Counted from the stretch's first letter, positions 26,221-36,595 are shown. The stretch is 64,000 nt of DNA from Comamonadaceae bacterium OS-4 (GCA_027924025.1 AP026970.1:2254501-2318500), one strand, 5' to 3'. Notes: generated by a model from the letters alone, not told the origin. A program made the numbers and translations.

Positions 26221-27717
26221 CTAAAAATACAAGGTACTCACTGCACTCGCCACCGGAATCCGGCCATGGGCCAGGCCTTCCCGGTATTTGTCGAGCCGCT
26301 GCAGGTCGTAGAGGTAATTGACCATCAGCCCGTAGGACTGCTTCAGGCCCTTGCCCGAAGGGTCACCGGCCCAATTGAGGCGCTCTACCCGTGCACCGTT
26401 GCCCAAATGGAAACGGGCGACCGGGTCCAGGGGCTTGTCGTGCAGCGTTTCGCGGCCGAGGTACTGGGCGGCGCAGCGCATGAGCATGGAGCGCACGGCC
26501 GACGTCGGCTTCAGCGCCAAGGGGGTCTCGCAGGCCGCCAGAAAATGGGCAGCGGTGACCGGCTCAAAGCCGACCGCGCGGCCCAGCTCTTCGCGCGCAG
26601 AGGCGTCAAGCCGCTCCAACTGCGCAGCGGCGTTCTTTTGCAGCCAGCTCCTGAAACCGGGAATTGGCGAGAGCGTGGCAAAGGTCTTGAGGCGCGGAAA
26701 CTCGGTTTTCAGGGTCTCCACCACCCGCTTAATGAGCGAGTCCCCAAAGCTGACACCCCGCAGGCCGTCCTGTGTGTTGCTGATGGAGTAAAAAATCGCC
26801 GTGGTGGTGGCATTCAAATCCACCGCATCCGCAGACTCATCCAAGAGAGGGGTGATGCAATCCGCCAACGCATCCACCAAGGCCACTTCCACAAAAATCA
26901 AAGGCTCATCGGGCAAGCGGGGATGGAAGAAACCGTAGCACCGGCGGTCAGAGTCGAGCCGGTTTTTCACATCGGCCCAACTCTTGATGTCGTGCACCGC
27001 CTCGTATTTGATGAGTTTCTCGACGAGGGAGGCCGGAGAGTCCCAGCTGATGCGGCGCAGCTCCAGAAAGCCCACATCGAACCAGGTGGAGAACATGTAC
27101 TCCATCTCCACATCCAGCGCCTGCAGCCGCTTGTCGGACTTCAATGCGCTCTGCATTTCCGCCCGCAGATTGACCAGAAAGCGGATGCCGGCCGCATCGG
27201 CGCTGAAGCGCTGCAGCAAGCGCCGGCGCGGCGACACCGTGGCCCGGCGGTAGTGGACTTCGGCGGCGGCTTCATCGGGGGTGCCGAGCGCGGCAGCAAA
27301 CTGTGCCTGCGCTGCTTGGGCTTTCACCGGGTCCGCGACAAACATTTCACTCATCAGCAGCCACATATCGAGACGGCGTGGCGGGGTGGCGCCGGCATAC
27401 CAGGCCATCAGGGCCGCTGCCCGTCGCCCGCCTTCAACCTCGCTCACCCGCCCGTCAATCACCGCCTGGAGCTCTTGCAAAATGCGACGCAGCACCCTGG
27501 GCGACAAGGCCTCGTTACTTTGGCGCAGCGTTCCCTGCAAGCGCTCACGGGTGCTGCGCACCTGCGGACGCCCTTTGAAAACGCTGGATGCCGCCTTCAC
27601 CACTATCAATTCAGGAGCATCTTGCGCACTATTTACGGGCGCCTGCGGCACATTTTGCTTAAAACCCCGCGGCAGTAGCCGCACCACGTTGCGGTTGATC
27701 CAGGAATCTTGTGTCAT
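26221..27717 (-). CDS. Malonyl-CoA decarboxylase
   Basis: Decarboxylates malonyl-CoA to acetyl-CoA. The 498-aa protein has the MCD helical N-domain and the GNAT-like catalytic domain with 'FATLSPIPGFRSWL' (family SLSPIPGF motif) and 'ARFHLGNGARVERLNW', which contains the catalytic His. The ATG overlaps the gntR stop by 4 bp. Residues of about 20-39 are encoded by an inserted palindromic element (27601-27658), extending the N-terminus relative to a typical protein. With matB it forms a malonate-to-acetyl-CoA route. Confidence 0.95.
   Translation of the reverse strand: MTQDSWINRNVVRLLPRGFKQNVPQAPVNSAQDAPELIVVKAASSVFKGRPQVRSTRERLQGTLRQSNEALSPRVLRRILQELQAVIDGRVSEVEGGRRAAALMAWYAGATPPRRLDMWLLMSEMFVADPVKAQAAQAQFAAALGTPDEAAAEVHYRRATVSPRRRLLQRFSADAAGIRFLVNLRAEMQSALKSDKRLQALDVEMEYMFSTWFDVGFLELRRISWDSPASLVEKLIKYEAVHDIKSWADVKNRLDSDRRCYGFFHPRLPDEPLIFVEVALVDALADCITPLLDESADAVDLNATTTAIFYSISNTQDGLRGVSFGDSLIKRVVETLKTEFPRLKTFATLSPIPGFRSWLQKNAAAQLERLDASAREELGRAVGFEPVTAAHFLAACETPLALKPTSAVRSMLMRCAAQYLGRETLHDKPLDPVARFHLGNGARVERLNWAGDPSGKGLKQSYGLMVNYLYDLQRLDKYREGLAHGRIPVASAVSTLYF
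27601..27658. repeat. Dispersed palindromic element, copy C (inside malonyl-CoA decarboxylase gene)
   Basis: The + strand begins CACTATCAATTCAGGAGC, with a TTGCGCA core, an ATTTACGGGCGC block and a GGCACATTTTG end. About 41 of 58 positions match copy D in murI with no gaps. Antisense to the gene; in frame. Confidence 0.75.
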
Positions 27718-28382
27718 GCCAATAACCTGCTCTTTCCGTAATGGGCCAATTCCCGCAACGCTTCACGCTGACGCAGCAAGTGGTTGCGCATGGCTGCATC
27801 GGCGGCCCCTGCGTCACCCGCGCGGATGGCGGCAAACACAGCAAGGTGCTCACTGAGGCTCTGCTCCAAGCGCCCAGGGGCACGCAACTGCTGCAAGCGC
27901 GCGAGCTTGAGAATTTTTCGAAGATCCGCGATCGACTGGGCCAGCCACCGGTTGTCGGCAAGGGTGATGATGGCCTCGTGGATCGTGTAGTTGGTGGCGT
28001 AATAGTCAGGGATGCGCCCTGCCGCAGCGTGCGCCTGCAAACTCAGGTGCAGTGCCTCGAGGGCCGCCAAATCTGCCGCCGTGGCCTTGCGCGCCGCCTC
28101 GAAGGCGCAGCGGCCTTCCAGCAAAGCAATGACCGGAAAAATATCGTCCAGGTCCCGCTCGGTGACCTCGCTGACAAAACTGCCGCGCCGCGGCTCATGC
28201 CGGATCAGCCCCTCGGCAGCCAGCACCTTGAGGGCCTCACGCAAGGGCGTGCGTGAGATGGACCACTCGGTGCAGAGTGCAACCTCATCCACATAAGCGC
28301 CCGCCGGCAATGCCCCTTCAAAAATGCGATGCCGCAGCCGGTCGGCTACGTCGTCATGCAGGGAATTGGGGACAGCACGCAT
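27714..28382 (-). CDS. GntR-family (FCD) transcriptional regulator of the malonate operon
   Basis: N-terminal winged HTH ('ISRTPLREALKVLAAEGLI') followed by a FadR-C/FCD all-helical ligand domain (about 85-215), which in the family binds a metal and an organic acid. It leads the operon and overlaps malonyl-CoA decarboxylase by ATGA. ATG at 28382 has AGGAG 11 bp upstream; a GTG at 28394 is possible but crowds the ribosome site. It probably represses the operon through the palindrome at 28415-28438 until malonate or malonyl-CoA is present. Confidence 0.9.
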   Translation of the reverse strand: MRAVPNSLHDDVADRLRHRIFEGALPAGAYVDEVALCTEWSISRTPLREALKVLAAEGLIRHEPRRGSFVSEVTERDLDDIFPVIALLEGRCAFEAARKATAADLAALEALHLSLQAHAAAGRIPDYYATNYTIHEAIITLADNRWLAQSIADLRKILKLARLQQLRAPGRLEQSLSEHLAVFAAIRAGDAGAADAAMRNHLLRQREALRELAHYGKSRLLA

Positions 28383-28414
28383 CGGCAGACACACTCCTGA
28401 GGAAGATTTCCAAG

Positions 28415-28447
28415 CCGGTAATTTTTCATAATTACCGGTAATTACGG
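28415..28447. promoter_or_regulatory. Palindromic operator of the gntR-malonate operon
   Basis: CCGGTAATT (28415-28423) and AATTACCGG (28430-28438) are perfect inverted arms around TTTCAT. A second, imperfect dyad, CCGGTAATTACGG (28435-28447), overlaps it. They lie 33-65 bp before the regulator start, where an autorepressor site is expected. Confidence 0.7.
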
Positions 28448-28470
28448 AAAATCATAGAGCGCAAAACAAA

Positions 28471-28504
28471 AAAGCACCCCCGGTACTTACCCGTGGGGTG
28501 CTTT
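28471..28504 (-). terminator. Rho-independent terminator after lgt
   Basis: Perfect 10-bp arms AAAGCACCCC (28471-28480) and GGGGTGCTTT (28495-28504); on the minus strand the stem is followed by a T-rich run. It sits 18 bp after the lgt stop. Confidence 0.9.
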
Positions 28505-28522
28505 GGTCCTCTGAAACTGAAA

Positions 28523-29323
28523 TTAGGCTTTACGGCGATCTGCCCAAAGCCACAAGGCTGCGCCACCCAGAATCATCGGCACACAGAGCCACTGCCCCAT
28601 GCTCATGCCCAGACTTAGTAACCCAAGGTGGGCATCCGGCTCACGGAAGAACTCGGCGATGAAGCGGAACACGCCATAGCCCAACAAAAACGCTGCCGCC
28701 ACCTGCCCTTGCTTGCGCGGCTTGCTGGCATACCACCAGAGCAACACGAAGAGCAGCAGCCCCTCCAACAGGAACTGGTAAATCTGCGATGGATGGCGCG
28801 GCAGCGGCCCCCCATCGCGGAACACCATTCCCCAAGGCAACGAGGGGTCCGCCACCCGCCCCCACAACTCACCGTTGATAAAGTTACCGATTCGCCCTGA
28901 GGCCAATCCGGTGGGTACACAGGGAGCCACCAGATCTGCGACTTGCCAGAACGACTTTTTGCGTGAGTGGGCAAACCACAACATGGAGCCGATCACCCCG
29001 AGCATGCCACCATGGAAACTCATGCCGCCTTGCCAGACATACAAAACTTCCAGCGGATGGCTGGCGTAGTAGCCCGGCTTGTAGAACAGGCAGTAGCCAA
29101 TGCGCCCACCGAGCACGACGCCCATGACACCGAGGAACAAAATGTCCTCAATGTCCTTGAACGACCAAGCACCCTGCCCTGCCGCAAATGCCGGCTGACG
29201 CAGCCTGCGCGCGCCCAAGAACAGGAATAGCCCAAAAGCGACGAGGTAGGTCAAGCCGTACCAATGTACGGCGACCGGGCCCAATTGCAGCGCAATCGGG
29301 TCAATTTGAGGATGAATCAGCAT
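28523..29323 (-). CDS. lgt: Prolipoprotein diacylglyceryl transferase
   Basis: An inner-membrane enzyme that moves diacylglycerol from phosphatidylglycerol to the lipobox Cys of prolipoproteins, the first step of lipoprotein maturation. The 266-aa protein has about seven helices; the essential segments are '[10 protein letters not shown]', '[11 protein letters not shown]' and '[16 protein letters not shown]', the Lgt signature. Its substrates may include the HNH lipoprotein in this window. It follows ilvD by 52 bp, with a hairpin between. Confidence 0.97.
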   Translation of the reverse strand: MLIHPQIDPIALQLGPVAVHWYGLTYLVAFGLFLFLGARRLRQPAFAAGQGAWSFKDIEDILFLGVMGVVLGGRIGYCLFYKPGYYASHPLEVLYVWQGGMSFHGGMLGVIGSMLWFAHSRKKSFWQVADLVAPCVPTGLASGRIGNFINGELWGRVADPSLPWGMVFRDGGPLPRHPSQIYQFLLEGLLLFVLLWWYASKPRKQGQVAAAFLLGYGVFRFIAEFFREPDAHLGLLSLGMSMGQWLCVPMILGGAALWLWADRRKA

Positions 29324-29336
29324 GAAAACCTAATGA

Positions 29337-29368
29337 GCACACCGGAGCAGCCTTCTGCTCCGGCGTGC
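29337..29368. terminator. Hairpin between ilvD and lgt
   Basis: GCACACCGGAGCAG (29337-29350) pairs with CTGCTCCGGCGTGC (29355-29368), one mismatch, loop CCTT. No T-run follows, so it may reduce rather than stop read-through from ilvD into lgt. Confidence 0.45.
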
Positions 29369-29375
29369 GGGCTGC

Positions 29376-31232
29376 TTAATCGAGCAAAGAGAGGTCGCGC
29401 ACAGCGCCCTTGTCCGCAGACATAACCAGCTTGGCGTAGGCCTTGAGCGCGGCAGTCACCTTGCGGGGGCGGGGTTGGGCAGGCTTCCAGCCCAGCTTGT
29501 CCTGCTCCACGCGGCGGGCTGCCAACTCTTCATCAGAGACCAGCACGTTGATCGAGCGGTTGGGGATGTCGATGCGGATGCGGTCGCCATTGCGGACCAG
29601 GCCGATCGCACCACCGGCGGCAGCTTCAGGCGAAGCGTGGCCGATGGACAGACCCGAGGTGCCGCCCGAGAAGCGGCCATCGGTCAACAGCGCGCAGGCC
29701 TTGCCCAGGCCCTTGGACTTGATGTAGCTGGTGGGGTACAGCATCTCTTGCATGCCGGGGCCGCCCTTGGGGCCTTCGTAGCGCACGATGACCACATCAC
29801 CCGCCACTACCTTGTCCGCCAGGATGTTGGCCACGGCTTCATCCTGCGACTCCACTACATGGGCGGGGCCTTCGAACACCAGCAGGCTGTCATCCACGCC
29901 CGCGGTTTTGACGACACAACCATTGAGCGCAATGTTGCCGACCAGCACGGCCAAACCGCCTTCTTTGCTGAATGCATGTTCCACAGAGCGGATGCAGCCT
30001 GTAGCGCGGTCGGTATCGAGGCTGGGCCAACGGGCAGCCTGGCTGAACGCCACCTGGGTGGGAATGCCGCCGGGGCCCGCCATGTAGAAGGTCTTGACCG
30101 CGTCCGACGGGTTGCGGGCAATGTCCCACTGGTCGAGCGCGTCCTTCATGGTCTTGCTGTGCACAGTGGCCAAGTCGGTGTGCAAACGGCCTGCGCGGTC
30201 CAGTTCACCCAGAATGCCCATGATGCCGCCTGCGCGGTGCACGTCTTCAATGTGGTACTTGTCCGTGTTCGGGGCCACTTTGCACAGCTGCGGCACGATC
30301 TTGGACATGCGATCGATATCGGCCATGGTGAAGTCGATTTCCGCTTCCTGGGCGATGGCCAGAATGTGCAGGATGGTGTTGGTCGAGCCACCCATGGCAA
30401 TGTCCAGCGCCATCGCGTTCTCGAACGCCTTGAAGCCCATGGAACGCGGCAGGATGCTGCTGTCTTCCTCTTCGTAGTAACGCTTGCAGAGCTCTACCAC
30501 CAGATGACCGGCGCGCTTGAACAATTGCTCGCGGTCGGCGTGTGTCGCCAACACGGTACCGTTACCGGGCAAAGACAAGCCCAGAGCTTCGGTCAGGCAG
30601 TTCATGGAGTTGGCGGTGAACATGCCAGAGCAAGAGCCGCAAGTGGGGCAGGCAGAACGTTCGACTTCTGCAACATCCGCATCGCTGACCTTGTCGTCTG
30701 CGGCCATGACCATGGCATCGACCAAGTCGAGCTTTCGGAATTCAATTTTCTGGGTCGTGGGGTTAAGCAGCTTGACCTTGCCGGCCTCCATCGGGCCGCC
30801 GGACACAAACACCACTGGAATGTTCAGGCGCATCGCGGCCATCAGCATGCCGGGGGTGATCTTGTCGCAGTTGGAGATACACACCATGGCATCGGCGCAG
30901 TGCGCGTTCACCATGTACTCCACGCTGTCAGCAATGATGTCGCGGCTAGGCAGCGAATACAACATGCCGTCATGGCCCATGGCGATACCATCATCCACGG
31001 CAATCGTGTTGAACTCTTTGGCAACACCGCCCGCTGCCTCGATCTCGCGCGCGACCAATTGACCCAAGTCTTTGAGGTGGACGTGGCCCGGCACGAACTG
31101 GGTGAACGAATTCACGACGGCGATGATGGGCTTGCTGAAGTCAGCATCCTTCATGCCGGTCGCGCGCCACAAAGAGCGTGCACCGGCCATGTTGCGGCCG
31201 GCAGTGGAGGTCTTGGAACGGTAAGCTGGCAT
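29376..31232 (-). CDS. ilvD: Dihydroxy-acid dehydratase
   Basis: Third common step of valine/isoleucine synthesis: dehydrates 2,3-dihydroxy-acids to 2-oxo acids. The 618-aa length fits the long (IlvD) form. Iron-sulfur ligands are in '[12 protein letters not shown]' and '[18 protein letters not shown]'; '[20 protein letters not shown]' is the C-terminal signature. The cluster makes the enzyme oxygen-sensitive. It is separate from the ilvBHC operon 12 kb away. Confidence 0.97.
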   Translation of the reverse strand: MPAYRSKTSTAGRNMAGARSLWRATGMKDADFSKPIIAVVNSFTQFVPGHVHLKDLGQLVAREIEAAGGVAKEFNTIAVDDGIAMGHDGMLYSLPSRDIIADSVEYMVNAHCADAMVCISNCDKITPGMLMAAMRLNIPVVFVSGGPMEAGKVKLLNPTTQKIEFRKLDLVDAMVMAADDKVSDADVAEVERSACPTCGSCSGMFTANSMNCLTEALGLSLPGNGTVLATHADREQLFKRAGHLVVELCKRYYEEEDSSILPRSMGFKAFENAMALDIAMGGSTNTILHILAIAQEAEIDFTMADIDRMSKIVPQLCKVAPNTDKYHIEDVHRAGGIMGILGELDRAGRLHTDLATVHSKTMKDALDQWDIARNPSDAVKTFYMAGPGGIPTQVAFSQAARWPSLDTDRATGCIRSVEHAFSKEGGLAVLVGNIALNGCVVKTAGVDDSLLVFEGPAHVVESQDEAVANILADKVVAGDVVIVRYEGPKGGPGMQEMLYPTSYIKSKGLGKACALLTDGRFSGGTSGLSIGHASPEAAAGGAIGLVRNGDRIRIDIPNRSINVLVSDEELAARRVEQDKLGWKPAQPRPRKVTAALKAYAKLVMSADKGAVRDLSLLD

Positions 31233-31293
31233 GGTGTGAAATAGATATTCGGTTGAACAGAATGGGGGTCGCCAGAGATTATCCTCCAGCCCC

Positions 31294-31539
31294 TCAACGA
31301 CGTTTTTTAGACCCCTGCAGCCCCATGGCTTCCCGCTGGCGGTCTATGCGGGCCTGTTTGCGCGCATTTTCTTTGTCCATGGCCTTGCGTTTGGTGTAGC
31401 CGGAGCTGTCCGCCCACGCCCACCAGGCAATTGCCAGTGCAAAAGGCACCAGAACCTGCCACCAAGCCCACGCGGCTACCGGCTCGATCAGCAGGTATTT
31501 CATGGCCAGAAGAATCAAACCCAAACCCAGAAAATACAT
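31294..31539 (-). CDS. Small Trp-rich protein, TIGR04438-like (81 aa)
   Basis: Two hydrophobic segments ('[21 protein letters not shown]' region and '[19 protein letters not shown]', five Trp in a short stretch), then a charged tail with '[21 protein letters not shown]'. This layout matches the 'small Trp-rich protein' family of Burkholderiales, of unknown function. It is 61 bp upstream of ilvD on the same strand and divergent from the cytochrome gene. Confidence 0.85.
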   Translation of the reverse strand: MYFLGLGLILLAMKYLLIEPVAAWAWWQVLVPFALAIAWWAWADSSGYTKRKAMDKENARKQARIDRQREAMGLQGSKKRR

Positions 31540-31640
31540 AGTATTTGCTCCAATGTGTTGCCCCTGTTTCTTTTGGGGGGGTCAACCTGCGTTACTACAA
31601 TCCCGTTGCAGAGATGTTAGCGAAACAACAGAGGCTTCAG

Positions 31641-31952
31641 ATGAATCATTTTCTATCGCGTAGTTGGGTGCTCTCCATGGTGTTGCTCAGCCCCCTCGCT
31701 TGGGCGGATCAGGGCTTGGCCAAGTCCAAGAACTGCATGACCTGCCACATGATGGACAAAAAAGTGCTCGGCCCTGCGTTCAAAGACGTGGCCACCAAGT
31801 ACAAGGGGGACAAGACAGCCGCAGATCGCCTTGCCATCAAGATCATGAAAGGTGGCAGCGGCGCTTGGGGCACCGCTTACATGCCGGCGAATTCGCAGGT
31901 TAGTGAAGCCGAGGCCAAGAAATTGGCGGCCTGGGTTCTCTCACTGAACTAA
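31641..31952 (+). CDS. Class I cytochrome c (c551/c552-like, 103 aa)
   Basis: A periplasmic electron carrier. A signal peptide ends at 'PLAWADQ'; the mature 80-residue domain has the heme motif CMTCH ('SKNCMTCHMMDKKVLGPAFKDVA') and a distal Met in 'YMPANSQ'. ATG at 31641 is chosen since it starts the signal peptide; upstream codons are not secretory. It may donate electrons to the cbb3 oxidase. A terminator follows. Confidence 0.93.
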   Translation: MNHFLSRSWVLSMVLLSPLAWADQGLAKSKNCMTCHMMDKKVLGPAFKDVATKYKGDKTAADRLAIKIMKGGSGAWGTAYMPANSQVSEAEAKKLAAWVLSLN

Positions 31953-31970
31953 GCAAGTGACACACAACGA

Positions 31971-32002
31971 AAAAAGCCGCTGAAAACCAGCGGCTTTTTT
32001 TT
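31971..32002. terminator. Bidirectional rho-independent terminator
   Basis: AAAAAGCCGCTG (31971-31982) pairs with CAGCGGCTTTTT (31988-31999), loop AAAAC, with T-runs on both exits. It serves the convergent cytochrome c and acs genes. Confidence 0.92.
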
Positions 32003-32049
32003 ATGGGCAGGCGCCACAGGCGCCCGCCATTTCGAGGAGCTAGGCTGGC

Positions 32050-34047
32050 TTAGTAAGCCTGACCCAGTTGGTCCAAGATGGCTGGATTCTCCAAGGTGCT
32101 GGTGTCCTGGGTGATGGACTCGCCCTTGGCCAGGGAGCGCAGCAAGCGGCGCATGATCTTGCCGGAACGGGTCTTGGGCAGGTTTTCACCAAAGCGGATG
32201 TCCTTGGGCTTGGCAATCGGCCCGATTTCTTTGGCAACCCAGTCGCGCAATTCTTTGGCAATCGCTTTGGCTTCGTCGCCGCTGGGGCGGGCCCGCTTCA
32301 GCACCACAAAAGCGCAAATCGCCTCGCCCGTCAAATCATCGGGGCGGCCAACCACAGCAGCTTCGGCGACCAGATCGGACTTGGACACGAGCGCGGACTC
32401 AATTTCCATGGTTCCCATGCGGTGGCCGGATACGTTGAGCACGTCATCAATGCGGCCGGTGATACGGAAATAGCCACGGTCTGCACTGCGCACCGCACCG
32501 TCACCGGCGAGGTACAGCTTACCACCCATTTCCTCGGGGAAATAGGCCTTTTTGAAACGCTCGGGATCATTCCAGATGGTGCGGATCATGGAAGGCCACG
32601 GGCGCTTGACGACCAAGATGCCACCGGTTCCATTGGCAATGTCATTGCCCACTTCATCCACGATGGCAGCCATGATCCCGGGCAGGGGCAGTGTGCAGCT
32701 GCCGGGCACCAGCGGTGTGGCGCCGGGCAGCGGGGTCATCATGTGGCCACCGGTTTCGGTTTGCCAGAACGTGTCCACGATGGGGCATTTCTCGTGGCCG
32801 ACGTTTTTGTAGTACCACATCCATGCTTCGGGGTTGATAGGCTCCCCCACCGAGCCGAGAATGCGCAGGCTCGACAAGTCCGAACGGTCGGGATGCACAG
32901 AGGCGTCACTCTCCGCCGCCTTGATCAGCGAACGGATCGCGGTCGGCGCCGTGTAGAAGATGGTGCACTTGTGGCGCTCGATCATCTGCCAGAAGCGGCC
33001 GGCGTTCGGGAAGGTGGGCACACCCTCAAAAATGATCTGGGTAGCGCCAGCAGCCAGGGGGCCGTATGCCACATAGGTGTGGCCCGTGATCCAGCCGATG
33101 TCAGCCGTGCACCAGAACACGTCCTCAGGCTTCAAGTCAAAGGTCCAATCCATCGTGAGCTTGGCCCACAGCAAATAGCCGCCTGTGGAGTGCTGCACAC
33201 CCTTGGGCTTGCCGGTAGAACCCGAGGTGTAGAGGATGAACAAGGGATGCTCAGCGCCCACGGGTACCGGTGCGCAGTCGGTGCTTTTGCCGGCCAGGGC
33301 TTCATCAAACGTTTTGTCGCGCCCGGCCACCAAGTTGCAGGCTGTTTTGGTGCGCTGGTATACGTACACGTTCTTGATGGACTCGCAGCCACCCATGGCA
33401 ATGCCCTCGTCCACGATGGACTTCAAGGGCAACTCTTTGCCGCCGCGCATCTGGTAGTTGCTGGTGATCACCGCTACTGCACCTGCGTCGATGATGCGCT
33501 CTTGCAAGGCCTTGGCCGAGAAGCCGCCAAACACCACGCTGTGGGTAGCGCCGATACGGGCGCAGGCCTGCATCGCGATCACGCCTTCCAGGGTCATGGG
33601 CATGTACACCAGCACACGGTCGCCCTTTTGGATGCCGTCTGCCTTGAGTGCGTTGGCAAACTGGCTGACCCGTGCCAACAACTCTTTGTAAGTGGTTTTG
33701 GTAACAGTGCCGTCATCGGCCTCAAAAATAACCGCCACTTTGTTTTCAGTGGGGGTGCCGATGTGCTTGTCCAGGCAGTTGGCAGACGCATTCAACTCGC
33801 CGTCATCAAACCATTTGTAAAACGGTGCGTTGGACTCATCCAAAGTGCGGGTGAAAGGCTTGTTCCACACCACGTTTTCCTTGGCCAAACGGGCCCAGAA
33901 ACCTTCGAAATCTTCCTCAGCTTCGGCGCAAAGGGCGTTGTAGCCCTCCATGCCGGAGATGCGGGCCGCTTTGACCGTGGCTTCACTGGGTGGAAACACC
34001 CGGTTTTCAACCAACATGGACTCGATAGCAGAAGATGATGCGCTCAC
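32050..34047 (-). CDS. acs: Acetyl-CoA synthetase
   Basis: Converts acetate, ATP and CoA to acetyl-CoA. The 665-aa protein has the Acs N-terminus, '[18 protein letters not shown]', '[10 protein letters not shown]', '[15 protein letters not shown]', '[18 protein letters not shown]' and '[13 protein letters not shown]', where the Lys is the usual acetylation-control site. It is divergent from fumarase across a 168-bp gap that holds a weak FNR/CRP-like dyad (34115-34128). Confidence 0.97.
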   Translation of the reverse strand: MSASSSAIESMLVENRVFPPSEATVKAARISGMEGYNALCAEAEEDFEGFWARLAKENVVWNKPFTRTLDESNAPFYKWFDDGELNASANCLDKHIGTPTENKVAVIFEADDGTVTKTTYKELLARVSQFANALKADGIQKGDRVLVYMPMTLEGVIAMQACARIGATHSVVFGGFSAKALQERIIDAGAVAVITSNYQMRGGKELPLKSIVDEGIAMGGCESIKNVYVYQRTKTACNLVAGRDKTFDEALAGKSTDCAPVPVGAEHPLFILYTSGSTGKPKGVQHSTGGYLLWAKLTMDWTFDLKPEDVFWCTADIGWITGHTYVAYGPLAAGATQIIFEGVPTFPNAGRFWQMIERHKCTIFYTAPTAIRSLIKAAESDASVHPDRSDLSSLRILGSVGEPINPEAWMWYYKNVGHEKCPIVDTFWQTETGGHMMTPLPGATPLVPGSCTLPLPGIMAAIVDEVGNDIANGTGGILVVKRPWPSMIRTIWNDPERFKKAYFPEEMGGKLYLAGDGAVRSADRGYFRITGRIDDVLNVSGHRMGTMEIESALVSKSDLVAEAAVVGRPDDLTGEAICAFVVLKRARPSGDEAKAIAKELRDWVAKEIGPIAKPKDIRFGENLPKTRSGKIMRRLLRSLAKGESITQDTSTLENPAILDQLGQAY

Positions 34048-34215
34048 AGGTTTGTCTCCTCGGATTTTTTGAAAACTGCGCGCATGGTTATCCCATGCAC
34101 TTACACATCACTGACTGATATCGGTCAAGGCCCGCCGTCAGTCTGGTGCAGGCGTGATTCGATAAACTCAGCGGGTTTGCCCTTCACTGCTATCCCATCT
34201 CTGAAAAGACCGACC

Positions 34216-35769
34216 ATGACCACCTCTATCCGCCAGGCTGACCTGATCGAATCCGTGTCTGCCGCGCTGCAGTACATCAGCTACTACCACCCCGCCGACT
34301 ACATCGCCCACCTGGCCCGCGCTTACGAGCGCGAGCAGAGCCCGGCCGCCAAAGACGCCATTGCCCAGATTCTTACCAACAGCAAAATGAGCGCGACCGG
34401 CCACCGCCCCATTTGCCAGGACACCGGCATCGTGAACGTGTTCCTCAAAGTCGGCATGGATGTGCGCTGGGAGGGCTTCACAGGAAGCCTGGACGACGCC
34501 ATCAACGAAGGTGTGCGCCAAGGCTACAACCACCCCGACAACACCTTGCGCGCCTCGGTGGTTGCGGACCCTGAGTTTTTGCGCAAGAACACCAAAGACA
34601 ACACCCCGGCAGTGATCTTCACAGAAATCGTGCCCGGCAATACGGTTGAAGTGACGGTGGCAGCCAAAGGCGGCGGCTCCGAGAACAAAAGCAAAATGGT
34701 CATGCTGAACCCCGGCGATTCGGTGGTGGACTGGGTCTTGAAGACCGTTCCCACCATGGGCGCAGGCTGGTGCCCGCCCGGCATGCTGGGCATCGGCATC
34801 GGCGGCACCGCTGAAAAGGCAGTCCTGATGGCCAAAGAGAGCCTGATGGACGATTTGGACATGTACGAGCTGCAGACCAAAGCCGCAACCGGCGCTGAAC
34901 TCAACAATGTGGAAAAAATGCGCTTGGAGCTGATGGAGAAGGTCAATGCGCTGGGTATTGGCGCACAGGGCTTGGGCGGTTTGACCACCGTGTTGGACGT
35001 CAAGATCAAGATGTATCCGACGCACGCGGCCAGCAAACCGGTCGCCATGATTCCGAACTGCGCCGCCACCCGCCACGCCCATTTTGTGTTGGACGGCAGC
35101 GGACCTGTGTATCTGGATCCGCCCAGCTTGGACCTCTGGCCCAACGTCAACTGGACACCTGACTACGAGGCCAGCAAAAAAGTGGACCTCAATACCCTGA
35201 CCAAGGAAGAAGTTGCCAGCTGGAAACCAGGCCAGACTTTGTTGTTGAACGGCAAGATGCTCACCGGCCGCGATGCCGCGCACAAACGCATCCAGGGCAT
35301 GCTGGCCAAGGGCGAAAAGTTGCCCGTGGACTTTGCCAACCGGGTGATCTATTACGTGGGACCCGTTGACCCGGTTCGCGATGAAGCCGTGGGCCCCGCC
35401 GGCCCGACAACCGCCACCCGCATGGATGGATTCACCGAGATGATGCTGGCGCAAACCGGACTGATTGCCATGATCGGCAAGGCAGAGCGCGGCCCTGTCG
35501 CCATCGAAGCCATCAAGAAGCACCAGAGCGCCTACCTGATGGCGGTGGGCGGTGCGGCCTACCTGGTGTCCAAGGCCATCAAAACCGCCAAAGTGGTCGG
35601 TTTTGAAGACATGGGCATGGAAGCGATTTACGAATTCGACGTGGTTGACATGCCTGTCACCGTGGCGGTGGACGCGGGTGGCACCAGTGCTCACATCACG
35701 GGGCCTGAAGAGTGGAAAAAGAAAATCGCTACCGGCGAGTTCAAGTCCATTCCTGTCACTTCGCGTTAA
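34216..35769 (+). CDS. Class I (iron-sulfur) fumarate hydratase
   Basis: Interconverts fumarate and malate in the citric acid cycle; class I enzymes carry an oxygen-labile 4Fe-4S cluster. The single 517-aa chain has both halves: the alpha-type N-part with 'CQDTGIVNVFLKVG' and 'PNCAATRHAHF', and the beta-type C-part with 'VGPAGPTTATRMDGFTEMML' and 'DAGGTSAHITGPEEW'. ATG at 34216 gives the normal N-terminus; upstream codons in frame are unlike the family. murI follows by 19 bp. Confidence 0.95.
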   Translation: MTTSIRQADLIESVSAALQYISYYHPADYIAHLARAYEREQSPAAKDAIAQILTNSKMSATGHRPICQDTGIVNVFLKVGMDVRWEGFTGSLDDAINEGVRQGYNHPDNTLRASVVADPEFLRKNTKDNTPAVIFTEIVPGNTVEVTVAAKGGGSENKSKMVMLNPGDSVVDWVLKTVPTMGAGWCPPGMLGIGIGGTAEKAVLMAKESLMDDLDMYELQTKAATGAELNNVEKMRLELMEKVNALGIGAQGLGGLTTVLDVKIKMYPTHAASKPVAMIPNCAATRHAHFVLDGSGPVYLDPPSLDLWPNVNWTPDYEASKKVDLNTLTKEEVASWKPGQTLLLNGKMLTGRDAAHKRIQGMLAKGEKLPVDFANRVIYYVGPVDPVRDEAVGPAGPTTATRMDGFTEMMLAQTGLIAMIGKAERGPVAIEAIKKHQSAYLMAVGGAAYLVSKAIKTAKVVGFEDMGMEAIYEFDVVDMPVTVAVDAGGTSAHITGPEEWKKKIATGEFKSIPVTSR

Positions 35770-35788
35770 GCCATTGCCAATCGAGAGC

Positions 35789-36595
35789 ATGCACCCCATC
35801 GGGGTGTTTGACAGCGGCCTGGGTGGCCTGAGCGTCCTGCGAGCGCTCAGGGCCGAATTGCCGCTCGAGAGGTTTGTCTATGTAGCCGACAGCGGCCATG
35901 CGCCCTATGGTGAGCGGGATGACGATTACCTGATCCACCGGTCCAGCACGATCAGCCGCTGGCTGCAAAGTCAGCACCGGATCAAAGCACTGGTCGTAGC
36001 CTGCAACACTGCAACCGCGGCAGCTATTCATGTGCTGCGGGCAGAGCACCCTGGCTTGCCCATCATCGGTATTGAGCCAGCGCTCAAACCCGCGGTGGCA
36101 GCGAGCCAAACAGGCGTGATCGGGGTGATGGCAACGCCAAGCACCCTGAAAAGCGAGAAGTTCCAACGTTTGCTGGCCAGCCTGCAAGGCCAGGCACGAT
36201 TTGTTCTTCAACCCTGCCCCGGGCTTGCACTGGCCATTGAGCAATTTGATGCTACAAAAACAGAAGCAGCCTGCGCAACATTTACGGGGGCCATGGGCAC
36301 TTTTGGCACTCAAAATGGCGAGATGGACACCTTGGTATTGGGCTGCACACACTACCCGTTTGCCGAATCTCCACTGCGCATGGGAACCGGAGACAAGGTG
36401 CGCTATCTGGAAGGCGGCGCACCGGTCGCTCGCCAGACACGACGACTGCTAGCGGAGGCCGATCTTCTGCAGACCCAAGAATCTACCGATGCAGGCCGGA
36501 TTGACTTCCACAGCACTGGCGATCCACAAACATTAGCCCGTGCGGTTGAGCACTGGCTTGGGATCTCAGGTACCGCGCATGAATTGAGGATTTAG
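35789..36595 (+). CDS. murI: Glutamate racemase
   Basis: Makes D-glutamate for peptidoglycan. Both catalytic cysteines are present: C72 ('[12 protein letters not shown]') and C186 ('VLGCTHYPF'); '[16 protein letters not shown]' and '[13 protein letters not shown]' are the N-terminal signatures. At 268 aa the length is normal, but residues of about 154-173 are encoded by a palindromic element copy, in frame, in the region between the two half-domains. ATG at 35789 follows a GAGA site. It is probably co-transcribed with fumarase. Confidence 0.96.
   Translation: MHPIGVFDSGLGGLSVLRALRAELPLERFVYVADSGHAPYGERDDDYLIHRSSTISRWLQSQHRIKALVVACNTATAAAIHVLRAEHPGLPIIGIEPALKPAVAASQTGVIGVMATPSTLKSEKFQRLLASLQGQARFVLQPCPGLALAIEQFDATKTEAACATFTGAMGTFGTQNGEMDTLVLGCTHYPFAESPLRMGTGDKVRYLEGGAPVARQTRRLLAEADLLQTQESTDAGRIDFHSTGDPQTLARAVEHWLGISGTAHELRI
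36250..36307. repeat. Dispersed palindromic element, copy D (inside murI)
   Basis: Begins TGCTACAAAAACAGAAGC, with a CCTGCGCA core and an ATTTACGGG block; about 41 of 58 positions match copy C 8.6 kb away in an unrelated gene, without gaps. Sense orientation, in frame, adding an Ala/Thr/Gly-rich peptide. Confidence 0.75.

Noticed and set aside
29337..29368. ilvD-lgt hairpin as a full rho-independent terminator
   Set aside because: Strong stem but no T-run, so only listed as a low-confidence hairpin.
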